Shown here one piece after another: positions 43,583 to 52,046 of a stretch of 64,000 bases of DNA. Location of the stretch: positions 33,225 to 97,224 of the forward strand of contig CAKRIL010000004.1 in NCBI GenBank assembly GCA_934343915.1, in the 5' to 3' direction. This DNA is from an uncultured Lachnospiraceae bacterium. GTDB taxonomy: Bacteria; Bacillota; Clostridia; Lachnospirales; Lachnospiraceae. How positions within the stretch are numbered: the first letter of the stretch is position 1; every line of letters begins with the position of its first letter. Both the position numbers and the translations under genes were made by a program. The notes beneath the pieces were generated by a model. The model saw nothing but the letters and a program-made list of their open reading frames with translations. It was not told the DNA's origin and made no database searches.

Positions 43583-45682
43583 CTAATAAAGACAATTATG
43601 TATAATCTCTGTTATTTCTTTAACATACTGTGTGGTATTCTTTACATCTAATACAAGAAATCTCTGCTGACGCTCCTTTGCCTCCATGAGCACGGATAAC
43701 TCATGCTCTGTGTCAATGCTGTCATCGCCAAGCTTTAACTTGTCAATGAGGCTTCTGACCACATCATAGAGATTCTCATGGTGAATTATGCGTCCATAGC
43801 CCCATTTTAACCTGTCGCGGGACTGGTTTAAGACATAGCCTGTAAAATATTCATACACAGCCTTCTCGAACTTGAACGCATACTGATTATTGTCTATTCT
43901 GTATATCCAGTTCAATGCATTCTTTATCCTTGCAAGCGGCTTGTCGGCATCCTTTCCGGAGCTTAAGGCATCAATAGCCTTGCCGATGAACACGACATCG
44001 CTCATCGCGGTCTCATAAGGGAACAGAACATCATCCTGCCAGTTGAGCGTCACAAGCGTATCCTGTGCATATGCGAACGCCTTTAACAGCTCAGCCTCGA
44101 TACGGCTGTCATCCTCATTTCTTATCTTAGATATCCCAAGCTCATCGTTTTCTGCCATGCTTCCGTCCATATCACACAGTGCATTGCGTCCCTCTACGAC
44201 CGCATTCACCCTCTGAGCCTCTGCCTTAAGTTCCGTGACAGCCTCAACAAAAGCATCCGCAGCCTCCCTGTCGTCACATATTTCCCTGTCGAATCTGTGA
44301 AGAAGCTCATCCGCTGCAATAGTAAAATCCACCGGAACCACCCCAAGATTATCAAGTCTCAGCAGAATATACGCATACAGCTTATGGTGGAACAGGTACA
44401 CCTTCTCGTCATAGAACTCGTCACTGTCATACTGTGAGTGATAGTGTGACTCCATGAACTTACCGCCCGCGAACTCATTTACAGCGGACGGAATACCCGA
44501 TATTGCAACCGAGAAGTCGTCCGACCAGGTCTGAATCGGTGCCTTTGTTCCTACGCCGTCAGGATATGCCTCATGCAGATCTCCCGGGTACTCCTTTAAA
44601 ATTCTTCTGAAAAAGTTCCTGTACTCGTAGGTCGAACGTACATAGTCTTTATTTCCATGTGCGAACGCCGGAAGCTCGAAGTTCAGGTCGGCAATGACCT
44701 TCCCCTTCCACTCCGGGTGCACGGTAAATACCTCCTCATAAGCTCCCGTCGACCAGTCATACTTAGAGTTAATCACACCCCACTCTTCCGCAGCCATGGC
44801 ACACATAATAATCGTGTTATGCGGCTTATAACTGCTCTTTATAAGCATGCGCCCAATCTCAATCAGCATGCTGACCGCCGTATTGTCATCCTGAAAACCC
44901 GAAAAATACGAGTCATAGTGCCCTGACAGAAGTATCATTCTGTCGGGATTCTCTCCCGGAATCTCACCGACTATGTTATATGTACTCGCCCCCGGCATAA
45001 CCTTTGTATATGCATCAAAAAGAACCGTGCATTCTCTTTGTCCGTTATCTCCCATGCACTCGCGGATGAACTGTGCATCAGCTCTTGAAATTGAGAATGC
45101 CGGTGCGTCAGCGGGTCCTGCTATGTCCTGCGCATTCAGCGCATTCTCAGCCACCTCGCCGTAGCCTCCCGCCTGAACGGCTATGAAGCCCTTGGCACCT
45201 TTTAACTTTGCCTGATATACTGGAAAATTAATCCACCACTCCTCGCGCTGGTTAATCTCCGCCATCACAAGCTTGCCCTCAACCGATATTCCGAAGCGTT
45301 CAAGCTCCTCGTAGTCCTCAAGCGTACCCTTTCCGGCATCCACAATCTGCACACTCTCATAACCGTCCGTGACAAAATTGGTCTGATAGGCTCCGAGCTG
45401 AAGCTCGCGCTCCTCTCCGTCTGCCCCTGCCTTAATCACTGCACGCCTGAATTCCCATGAATCCACATCAATCTTATCCTTGCGGACATTTGCAAAGCCC
45501 GCCTCCTTCATTCTGTTGAAGATAAGCTCTCCTGCCTCATGCTCCGCCTGTGAGCCCGCGCTTCTGTAGCCCAGCACGGGATTGCTGCGTATGGTTTCAA
45601 GCTCCTTTGCAAGCTTATATGAATAATTGACATCTGCGCTGTCCAATATATTTTTGATACGTTCCTCACTCAAGCTGCCCAT
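43583..45682 (-). CDS. M28 family metallopeptidase with PA domain
   Basis: The 699-residue product has a PA-like insertion (about 100-230) and an M28 zinc peptidase domain with SGHYDSYFSGFQDDNTAV, CAMAAEEWGVINS and NEFAGGKFMESHYHSQYDS, which hold the expected His, Asp and Glu zinc ligands. A helical region follows, like the dimerisation part of glutamate-carboxypeptidase-type enzymes. It would trim amino acids or dipeptides from peptides. There is no signal peptide, so it is probably cytoplasmic, which is unusual for this family. The ATG at 45682 is preferred because GAGG lies before it; the frame extends to 45721. Confidence 0.88.
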   Translation of the reverse strand: MGSLSEERIKNILDSADVNYSYKLAKELETIRSNPVLGYRSAGSQAEHEAGELIFNRMKEAGFANVRKDKIDVDSWEFRRAVIKAGADGEERELQLGAYQTNFVTDGYESVQIVDAGKGTLEDYEELERFGISVEGKLVMAEINQREEWWINFPVYQAKLKGAKGFIAVQAGGYGEVAENALNAQDIAGPADAPAFSISRADAQFIRECMGDNGQRECTVLFDAYTKVMPGASTYNIVGEIPGENPDRMILLSGHYDSYFSGFQDDNTAVSMLIEIGRMLIKSSYKPHNTIIMCAMAAEEWGVINSKYDWSTGAYEEVFTVHPEWKGKVIADLNFELPAFAHGNKDYVRSTYEYRNFFRRILKEYPGDLHEAYPDGVGTKAPIQTWSDDFSVAISGIPSAVNEFAGGKFMESHYHSQYDSDEFYDEKVYLFHHKLYAYILLRLDNLGVVPVDFTIAADELLHRFDREICDDREAADAFVEAVTELKAEAQRVNAVVEGRNALCDMDGSMAENDELGISKIRNEDDSRIEAELLKAFAYAQDTLVTLNWQDDVLFPYETAMSDVVFIGKAIDALSSGKDADKPLARIKNALNWIYRIDNNQYAFKFEKAVYEYFTGYVLNQSRDRLKWGYGRIIHHENLYDVVRSLIDKLKLGDDSIDTEHELSVLMEAKERQQRFLVLDVKNTTQYVKEITEIIHNCLY

Positions 45683-45731
45683 ATATCTACCTCGCATTAT
45701 ATTTTTGTGTCTGCATGCCAATACAGCCGAT

Positions 45732-46283
45732 TTATTTCGTGCTCCTCCACATGATTATCTCATCTCTGTATGTGCCGTCATCATACTTCATGGCATTCTT
45801 GTATCTTCCGGTCTCGACAAAGCCGGCTTTCTCATAAAGTGCCTTGGCGCGCTCATTACCGTCGATAACCCCAAGTTCAATCTGTTCATAGCCCATCTTC
45901 TCCGCAAGCTCAATCATGTACCTCATCATGGCTGTTCCTATTCCAAGCCCCCAGAATTCCTTGACAAGGGCGATTGCAAGCGAGCATCTGTGTCTTACCC
46001 TACGTCTTACGCCAACTGAGGTTATGCTGCAGTTCCCTGCCACCCTTCCGTCAACAAGCGCCAGCATCATGAACGCTCCCTCGTCGTCGAGCAGCTTAGC
46101 AAGCAGCTCTCTCTCACCTTCAACGGTGTAGGTAACCTCATCGGGGCTTCTTAAAAGAAAAGGTGTCTCTGCCGCCGTGAGCTTCATATAATTTATCATA
46201 TCTTCTGCATAGTCTGGCATCGTGCAGCACAATGTACACGTTCTGCCGTCCTTTAACGTGAACTTTCTCTCGTCAAATCTCAT
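45732..46283 (-). CDS. GNAT family N-acetyltransferase (RimJ/RimL-like)
   Basis: The 183-residue product contains the GNAT motif A (SLAIALVKEFWGLGIGTAMMRYMIELAEKMG) and motif B (IELGVIDGNERAKALYEKAGFVETGR). The substrate is unknown. GGGGAGG precedes the ATG. It lies 49 bases upstream of the M28 gene on the same strand and may be co-transcribed with it. Confidence 0.9.
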   Translation of the reverse strand: MRFDERKFTLKDGRTCTLCCTMPDYAEDMINYMKLTAAETPFLLRSPDEVTYTVEGERELLAKLLDDEGAFMMLALVDGRVAGNCSITSVGVRRRVRHRCSLAIALVKEFWGLGIGTAMMRYMIELAEKMGYEQIELGVIDGNERAKALYEKAGFVETGRYKNAMKYDDGTYRDEIIMWRSTK

Positions 46284-46372
46284 ACCCTTACCTCCCCTGT
46301 CCGGTCTTATTGCGCTATGAGTGCATTATAGCACTGTTAAAAAAATTTTGCTACTCATTACGTCCCCAATGG

Positions 46373-47179
46373 CTAAAATAAATACTGATATCTGCGCATC
46401 TGCTGAAATATAATCGTTTCAACCCTTGTTTTTTCTTCGTTCGAATATATACCAACGTCATTTATAAGTTCTCTTACATCATTTTTTCCGAATGAAAACT
46501 TTAAATTATATCCATAAAGCTTCTCAGCCGCATCAAGTGCATCCTCAAAGCTTGCGCAGATAGTCTTTGCTTTTACTTCATGTATCATTGCAATTGTATC
46601 ATCATTAAGCGGATAATCCACCATTGTATCCGACATAAGCCCTGCCCCCTGATCAAAAAACGGACAAAGCTTAATTTTCCCTTCTCCATTCATAAGAACA
46701 GCTATATTGTGCATATGCCTGTCTTCATTCAAAAAAAACGCATCAATGGTTAAAAGCTTGCTTAGATATATTCCAAAGTCTTTAAGACCCGTAAGCTGCT
46801 CAACCTGTTCAACAACGAACTTCAATCTGTCTGTAATTTCAGGTATATGCCACACATCTTCCATGAAGTTTCTGTTATATTTTGTTTTGTACAATCTCTG
46901 AAGCGTTACAATCTGCCAGTCTTCTTTCAAAAAGTCTTCACTCTTGGCACCGTTAAAAATACGCCTTCTGTATTTAATCTGTTCCGGTTCATATATAACA
47001 AATTCTTCCTTTTTCAACGTGGACATTCTCAACAACTGAGAAATTATATATTCTGCAAGCCCTTCGTATCCTGTATAATCCGCCTTGTACCAAATGCCGT
47101 CCTTTTCCCACTTTAGCTGGTTTCCCTTTGATGAATGTCTATCGAATAATTTTATATTGTCATCTAATAAATCAACCAT
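46373..47179 (-). CDS. HipA-like protein kinase, putative toxin of an XRE/HipA module
   Basis: The 268-residue product carries the HipA-type kinase core: LLTIDAFFLNEDRHMHNIAVL (catalytic DRHxxN) and KLCPFFDQGAGLMSD (Mg-binding DxG). It is shorter than classic HipA (about 440 residues) and lacks the N-terminal subdomain 1. It starts one base after the stop of the XRE gene, with CGGAGAT as ribosome site, so the two are translationally coupled. The frame upstream to 47215 overlaps the XRE gene and is not used. It probably phosphorylates a cytoplasmic protein; the target is unknown. Confidence 0.75.
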   Translation of the reverse strand: MVDLLDDNIKLFDRHSSKGNQLKWEKDGIWYKADYTGYEGLAEYIISQLLRMSTLKKEEFVIYEPEQIKYRRRIFNGAKSEDFLKEDWQIVTLQRLYKTKYNRNFMEDVWHIPEITDRLKFVVEQVEQLTGLKDFGIYLSKLLTIDAFFLNEDRHMHNIAVLMNGEGKIKLCPFFDQGAGLMSDTMVDYPLNDDTIAMIHEVKAKTICASFEDALDAAEKLYGYNLKFSFGKNDVRELINDVGIYSNEEKTRVETIIFQQMRRYQYLF

Positions 47180-47180
47180 T

Positions 47181-47729
47181 TTAATCTCCGTTTCCAAGCC
47201 AAATCCAAAAGTCATCTTCCGCCATTCGTCCCTGCGTCTTACCGATTATGAGCATAGGGTCATAAAAAGGAATCCCCAACGCATCCAACTGTATTTTAAT
47301 TTTATCCCTTGTTTCGGGAAAGCATCTTGATTTTAAAAATTCCTCATAATCTTCATAATTCGGATTACTGTTAGCTCCAAATGCCCTAAACATAATATTA
47401 TCTATATAATTCTTTACAAATATCTTTCGGTTAGTCTCATCAACCTCTATCAGTGTACATTTCTTATTTTTATACATATACCACATTCTTAATGGATATC
47501 TCTGTTTGGGTATTTCTCTGGCTTCCAGCCACTCATCATGCTCTGACAACATATCAATCAACAAGGCAACCGGACCCGTTATTACTTTTTCACTTGTCTC
47601 CCAGCGCTCTATTGTCGGCTTTGACACGCCTATCAGTTCCGCGAACTCTTTCTGTGTCATTTTAAATCTTTTTCTAAAATTTTTAAGCTCTTCTGCTGTT
47701 ATATAATCCGATACATTGTAATCTTTCAT
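47181..47729 (-). CDS. XRE-type regulator with C-terminal extension, partner of the HipA-like kinase
   Basis: The 182-residue product has a helix-turn-helix near the N-terminus (RFKMTQKEFAELIGVSKPTIERWE) and a C-terminal domain of about 110 residues (MWYMYKNKKCTLIEVDETNRKIFVKNY ... LGIPFYDPMLIIGKTQGRMAEDDFWIWL). That domain looks like a HipA N-terminal (HipS-like) region carried on the regulator. It would serve as antitoxin and autorepressor. The ATG at 47729 has GGGG seven bases before it. The order regulator first, kinase second, matches HipBA operons. Confidence 0.75.
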   Translation of the reverse strand: MKDYNVSDYITAEELKNFRKRFKMTQKEFAELIGVSKPTIERWETSEKVITGPVALLIDMLSEHDEWLEAREIPKQRYPLRMWYMYKNKKCTLIEVDETNRKIFVKNYIDNIMFRAFGANSNPNYEDYEEFLKSRCFPETRDKIKIQLDALGIPFYDPMLIIGKTQGRMAEDDFWIWLGNGD

Positions 47730-47851
47730 ATTCATACCCCATATTGCTTCATTAAAATAACCTAAGTACATTAAACCATCAAAATGATAATTTGTAAATA
47801 AAAAAAACAATTATTTTGATGACTTTTATGAAAGTAATTTCCTGTAAATTA

Positions 47852-47888
47852 AAGAAACGCAATCCTTCAAACAAGAACTGCGTTTCTT
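47852..47888 (-). terminator. Terminator of ileS
   Basis: AAGAAACGCA at 47852-47861 pairs perfectly with TGCGTTTCTT at 47879-47888. On the minus strand it is followed by TAATTTAC. It lies 15 bases past the ileS stop codon. Confidence 0.85.
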
Positions 47889-47903
47889 ATAATACATCCT
47901 TAT

Positions 47904-50900
47904 TTAGTTCTTCTTAACTCCGAGTGTCACCTGCTCGCCGTTGATATCCCATTCCTTGGTATATCCGTCAAGTGCGCCTGTGACAACCTTGGTTGCAAGG
48001 ATTTCCGTGGTAATCTGGTCAGCCTTCGCATCGAGAAGTGCCTTAATCTTGTCGCTTCCGTCTGCGTAGATTGTGATGGTGTCCATTACCTCGAAGTCTG
48101 CTTCCTTTCTCATTGTCTGAATCTTGCTTACGATTTCGCGAAGGAAGCCTTCCTCAATAAGCTCAGGTGTGAGGTTAGTGTCAAGAACTACCGTAACACC
48201 GCTCCATGAGTCTGATACATAGCCCTCTGTCTGAGCAATCTCAATAAGAAGGTCATCCTTGGTAAGCTCTACCTTCTGACCGTCGAAGTCGAATTCAAGA
48301 GCACCCTTCTCATTGAGTGTATCCATGGCTGCATTTCCGTCAATGCTCTTTAACGCGCCCTGAATCCTGCCGAGAAGCTTGCCGTACTTAGGTCCTACTG
48401 TCTTAAGCTGCGGCTTGAAGCTGTATGAGCTGTATGCTCTTACGTCGTCAGTGAACTCAACGCTCTTTACATTAAGCTCGTCCTCGATAATCTCGACAAA
48501 GAACTCTGAGAGAGTCCAAGGTGCCTTAATGTACATCCTGCCGATTGGCTGACGGTTCTTGATGTTCGCTGCATTTCTGCACGCTCTTCCGATTACAACG
48601 GCAGAGAGTACATCCTCCATGCTCGCCTCAAGCTCCTTGTCAATCCAAGCCTCATTTGCAACAGGGAAGTTACAAAGGTGAATGCTCTCAGGAGCGTTCT
48701 TATCCTGCTTTGCAACAAGGTTCTGGTAAATCTCCTCCGTCATGAACGGAATCATAGGAGCTGCTGCCTTGCAGAAGGTTACGAGTGTTGTGTAAAGTGT
48801 CATGTAAGCATTAATCTTATCCTGCTCCATGCCCTTTGCCCAGAAGCGCTCACGGCAGCGTCTTACATACCAGTTGGAGAGCTCGTCTATAAAGTCCTCA
48901 AGCACCTTGGCTGTCTCTGTAATCTTGTAGTTGGCAAGGTTATCATCCACAGTCTTAACAACAGTCTGAAGCTTGGAGAGAATCCACTTGTCCATTACAG
49001 GAAGCTTATCGTACTCAAGCTTATAATCGTTGGCATTGAAGTTATCAATGTTAGCATACAGTACAAAGAATGAGTATGTGTTCCAAAGTGTTCCGAGGAA
49101 CTTTCTCTGTCCCTCAGTAACCGCCTTATCATGGAAACGGTTAGGAAGCCATGGTGCAGAGTTCTCATAGAAATACCATCTGATGGCATCTGCGCCGTGC
49201 TGTGAAAGGGCATCGAACGGGTCGACGGCATTACCCTTCGACTTACTCATCTTCTTGCCCTCGGCATCCTGAACGTGACCGAGAACGATAACATTCTTGT
49301 ATGGTGCCTTGTTAAATAAAAGCGTTGATATTGCAAGCAGTGAGTAGAACCATCCTCTTGTCTGGTCTACCGCCTCGGAGATAAAATCAGCCGGGAACTG
49401 CTTTTCAAATAAATCCTTATTCTCAAACGGATAATGGTGCTGTGCAAACGGCATTGAACCTGAATCGAACCAGCAGTCGATAACCTCAGGAACTCTCTTC
49501 ATCTGCTTGCCGCACTTCGGACACTTGATTGTCACAGCGTCAATGTATGGACGATGAAGCTCGATGTCGTCAGGGCAGTTGTCGGACATGCTCTTTAACT
49601 CCTCAATGCTTCCGATTGAGTGCATATGTCCGCACTCACACTGCCATATGTTGAGCGGAGTACCCCAGTAACGGTTACGGCTGATGCCCCAGTCCTGAAC
49701 ATTCTCAAGCCATGCACCGAAACGTCCGGTACCGATTGTCTCAGGTATCCAGTTGATTGTCTTATTGTTAGCGATAAGGTCATCCTTAACCGCTGTCATC
49801 TTGATGAACCAGCTCTCTCTAGCATAGTAGATAAGCGGTGTGTCACATCTCCAGCAGAATGGATAATCATGCTCGAACTTAGGAGCATCAAAAAGCTTGC
49901 CCTCTGCATCCAAGTCCTTGAGTACCAATGGGTCTGCCTTTTTAACGAATAATCCGGCATAAGGTGTCTCCTTGGTAAGCTCACCCTTTCCGTCTACGAA
50001 CTGTACGAACGGAAGGTCATACTTACGTCCGACCTTGGCATCATCCTCACCGAAAGCAGGTGCGATATGAACAATACCAGTACCATCTGACATGGTTACA
50101 TATCCGTCACATGTAACGTAGTGTCCCTTCTTGTTCTGCTTCTGTGCAGCCTCTCCCGCACATGCAAAGAGCGGCTCATACTCCTTGTACTCAAGGTCGC
50201 TTCCTTTATATTTTTCAAGAACCTCGTAAGCCGGAACAGCAGGTGTACCTGCCTCCTTATCCTCTGCCTTTGCAAGTCCGCCGAGAACCTTATCAAGAAG
50301 TGCCTCAGCCATATAATATGTGTATCCGTCAGCAGCCTTCACCTTGCAGTAGATCTCATCAGGGTTCACACAGAGAGCCACGTTGGAAGGAAGTGTCCAA
50401 GGTGTTGTTGTCCATGCAAGGAAGTAAGCATCCTCACCCTTAACCTTGAAGCGGACGATTGCAGAACGCTCCTTAACTGACTTGTAGCCCTGCGCAACCT
50501 CATGGGATGAAAGAGGTGTTCCGCATCTCGGGCAGTAAGGAACAATCTTAAAGCCCTTGTACAAAAGTCCCTTATCCCATATCTGCTTAAGAGCCCACCA
50601 CTCGGACTCGATAAAATCATTGTGGTATGTTACATAAGGGTTGTCCATATCAGCCCAAAAGCCGACTGTTGCGGAGAAATCCTCCCACATTCCCTTATAC
50701 TTCCATACGCTCTCCTTACAGTGCTTGATGAACGGTTCAAGACCATATTCCTCAATCTGCTCCTTACCGTCAAGACCAAGCATCTTCTCAACCTCAAGCT
50801 CAACAGGAAGTCCGTGGGTGTCCCATCCTGCCTTACGAGGCACAAGGTAGCCCTTCATTGTTCTGTATCTCGGAATCATATCCTTGATAACTCTTGTGAG

Positions 50901-51077
50901 CACATGTCCGATATGAGGCTTACCGTTGGCAGTTGGTGGTCCGTCATAGAACATATATGTCGGGCAGCCTTCCCTGATTTCCATGCTCTTCTTGAATACG
51001 TCGTTGTCCTTCCAGAACTTCTCGACAGCCTTCTCGCTCTCGACGACGTTACGATTTGCAGATACCTTATCGTACAT
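47904..51077 (-). CDS. ileS: Isoleucyl-tRNA synthetase, long (type 2-like) form
   Basis: The 1057-residue product charges tRNA-Ile. The HIGH motif is in GKPHIGHVL and the KMSKS motif is in GKKMSKSKGNAVDPF. The CP1 editing domain and the zinc-type Cys pairs (CPRCGTP and CPKCGKQ) are present. The length over 1000 residues and GWDTHGLPVELEVEK are typical of the eukaryote-like IleRS2 group, which often tolerates mupirocin. The ATG at 51077 has GGAGG seven bases before it; the longer frame would place that site inside the gene. A T-box and a palindromic element stand in the leader. Confidence 0.97.
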   Translation of the reverse strand: MYDKVSANRNVVESEKAVEKFWKDNDVFKKSMEIREGCPTYMFYDGPPTANGKPHIGHVLTRVIKDMIPRYRTMKGYLVPRKAGWDTHGLPVELEVEKMLGLDGKEQIEEYGLEPFIKHCKESVWKYKGMWEDFSATVGFWADMDNPYVTYHNDFIESEWWALKQIWDKGLLYKGFKIVPYCPRCGTPLSSHEVAQGYKSVKERSAIVRFKVKGEDAYFLAWTTTPWTLPSNVALCVNPDEIYCKVKAADGYTYYMAEALLDKVLGGLAKAEDKEAGTPAVPAYEVLEKYKGSDLEYKEYEPLFACAGEAAQKQNKKGHYVTCDGYVTMSDGTGIVHIAPAFGEDDAKVGRKYDLPFVQFVDGKGELTKETPYAGLFVKKADPLVLKDLDAEGKLFDAPKFEHDYPFCWRCDTPLIYYARESWFIKMTAVKDDLIANNKTINWIPETIGTGRFGAWLENVQDWGISRNRYWGTPLNIWQCECGHMHSIGSIEELKSMSDNCPDDIELHRPYIDAVTIKCPKCGKQMKRVPEVIDCWFDSGSMPFAQHHYPFENKDLFEKQFPADFISEAVDQTRGWFYSLLAISTLLFNKAPYKNVIVLGHVQDAEGKKMSKSKGNAVDPFDALSQHGADAIRWYFYENSAPWLPNRFHDKAVTEGQRKFLGTLWNTYSFFVLYANIDNFNANDYKLEYDKLPVMDKWILSKLQTVVKTVDDNLANYKITETAKVLEDFIDELSNWYVRRCRERFWAKGMEQDKINAYMTLYTTLVTFCKAAAPMIPFMTEEIYQNLVAKQDKNAPESIHLCNFPVANEAWIDKELEASMEDVLSAVVIGRACRNAANIKNRQPIGRMYIKAPWTLSEFFVEIIEDELNVKSVEFTDDVRAYSSYSFKPQLKTVGPKYGKLLGRIQGALKSIDGNAAMDTLNEKGALEFDFDGQKVELTKDDLLIEIAQTEGYVSDSWSGVTVVLDTNLTPELIEEGFLREIVSKIQTMRKEADFEVMDTITIYADGSDKIKALLDAKADQITTEILATKVVTGALDGYTKEWDINGEQVTLGVKKN

Positions 51078-51107
51078 CTTAAAATCCTCCATTTTCTAAA
51101 ATGATTG

Positions 51108-51244
51108 TGGCAAAATATTTCCCTACTATTCCAATGTGTATAACATGTAATATTTATGCATATCAGCTCCGTTGTACGAAGCAAGTTGTAATATGCATAA
51201 ATATTACATGTCATACACTACAAGCTCTTGCGAATGTTTTGCCA
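51108..51244 (-). repeat. Palindromic element family I, short copy C, in the ileS leader
   Basis: The ends are TGGCAAAATATT and AATGTTTTGCCA, inverted with one mismatch. The arms GTATAACATGTAATATTTAT and its near-complement surround CAGCTCCGTTGTACGAAGCA, which is the reverse complement of an inner block of copies B and D. The GGA core is missing. The element sits between the T-box terminator and the ileS ribosome site. Confidence 0.85.
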
Positions 51245-51262
51245 TCTTAATCTCAAATAAAA

Positions 51263-51550
51263 GAGACCTCTGCACATTCTCATGGCAGAGGTCATAAAAT
51301 ACTTATCATATTCACCGACATACCATCATATGCGTTCCATGTAACGTATGGAATACGTCTGTATCTACTCGAGTGATGCTCGTGCGGATAATCCGCCGGC
51401 ACATCGACACTTTCGTACAGCGACTGTGGAGTGATATTCAACATCCCCCTAATCGTACCGCAATCCCAGCACCTGCGGCTCTCTGTGACTTTCAGATGAT
51501 ATCTACTGTCTCCGTCGTAGTCTTTAAATCTGTGAATATTCTAGTATAGC
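51263..51550 (-). promoter_or_regulatory. T-box riboswitch (isoleucine, ATC specifier) in front of ileS
   Basis: On the minus strand, AGAGAGCCGCAGGTGCTGGG is the stem I signature. GAATATCACTCC follows, with ATC (complement of 51433-51435) in the specifier position. TGATGGTATGTCGG near 51325 is the T-box core that pairs with the tRNA 3' end. The terminator hairpin is GACCTCTGC (51265-51273) with GCAGAGGTC (51285-51293), followed by TCTTTTATTT. Uncharged tRNA-Ile would favour the antiterminator and raise ileS. A TATACT lies near 51546 as a -10 candidate. Confidence 0.9.
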
Positions 51551-51669
51551 TTATTTAAAATTGCAAGCACTTTTTGACAAAATAGTTCTTTATTAATTGA
51601 GGAGCGGGAAATATTTCTTAATAGTTATCTGTATTTCCCCTCATCTTTTCATAAGTTTTTCTTCTAAGG

Positions 51670-51970
51670 TTCAGGTGTCAAAACATACTTTCACAACTTC
51701 AATATGTATATCATGTTATAATTATGCGTATCACGACTTTTGGAAGAAGCTTAGTTGTTCTTAGGGCTCTGTTTATCGTACAGCCACAGACGGCATGGAT
51801 GCCGGCTGAGTTGCAAACAGCCATGGAGGGCTGATTTTGCAACGGTGGCGGAAGCAGAAATACTTTTTTCAGAGCCCTTAGAATAACTTGCTTCGTACAA
51901 CGGAGCTGATATGTATAATTATAACATGATATACACTTTTAAAATAAATCAGGATGTTTTGACACCTGAA
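51670..51970 (+). repeat. Palindromic element family I, copy D
   Basis: The ends are TTCAGGTGTCAAAACAT and ATGTTTTGACACCTGAA, a perfect 17-bp inverted repeat. A 20-bp perfect arm pair lies at 51706-51725 and 51915-51934. The inner stem AGGGCTCTG (51763-51771) pairs with CAGAGCCCT (51870-51878). The core has GGCATGGATGCC and CAGCCATGGAGGGCTG. It lies between the ileS T-box promoter and the end of the orphan lipoprotein gene. Confidence 0.92.
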
Positions 51971-52046
51971 TTCTTCTAATAAAACAATTATATAGTAGAT
52001 TGTTCTATTAATAAAGTTCTTTCTATATAAGATTAAATTATGCTTC

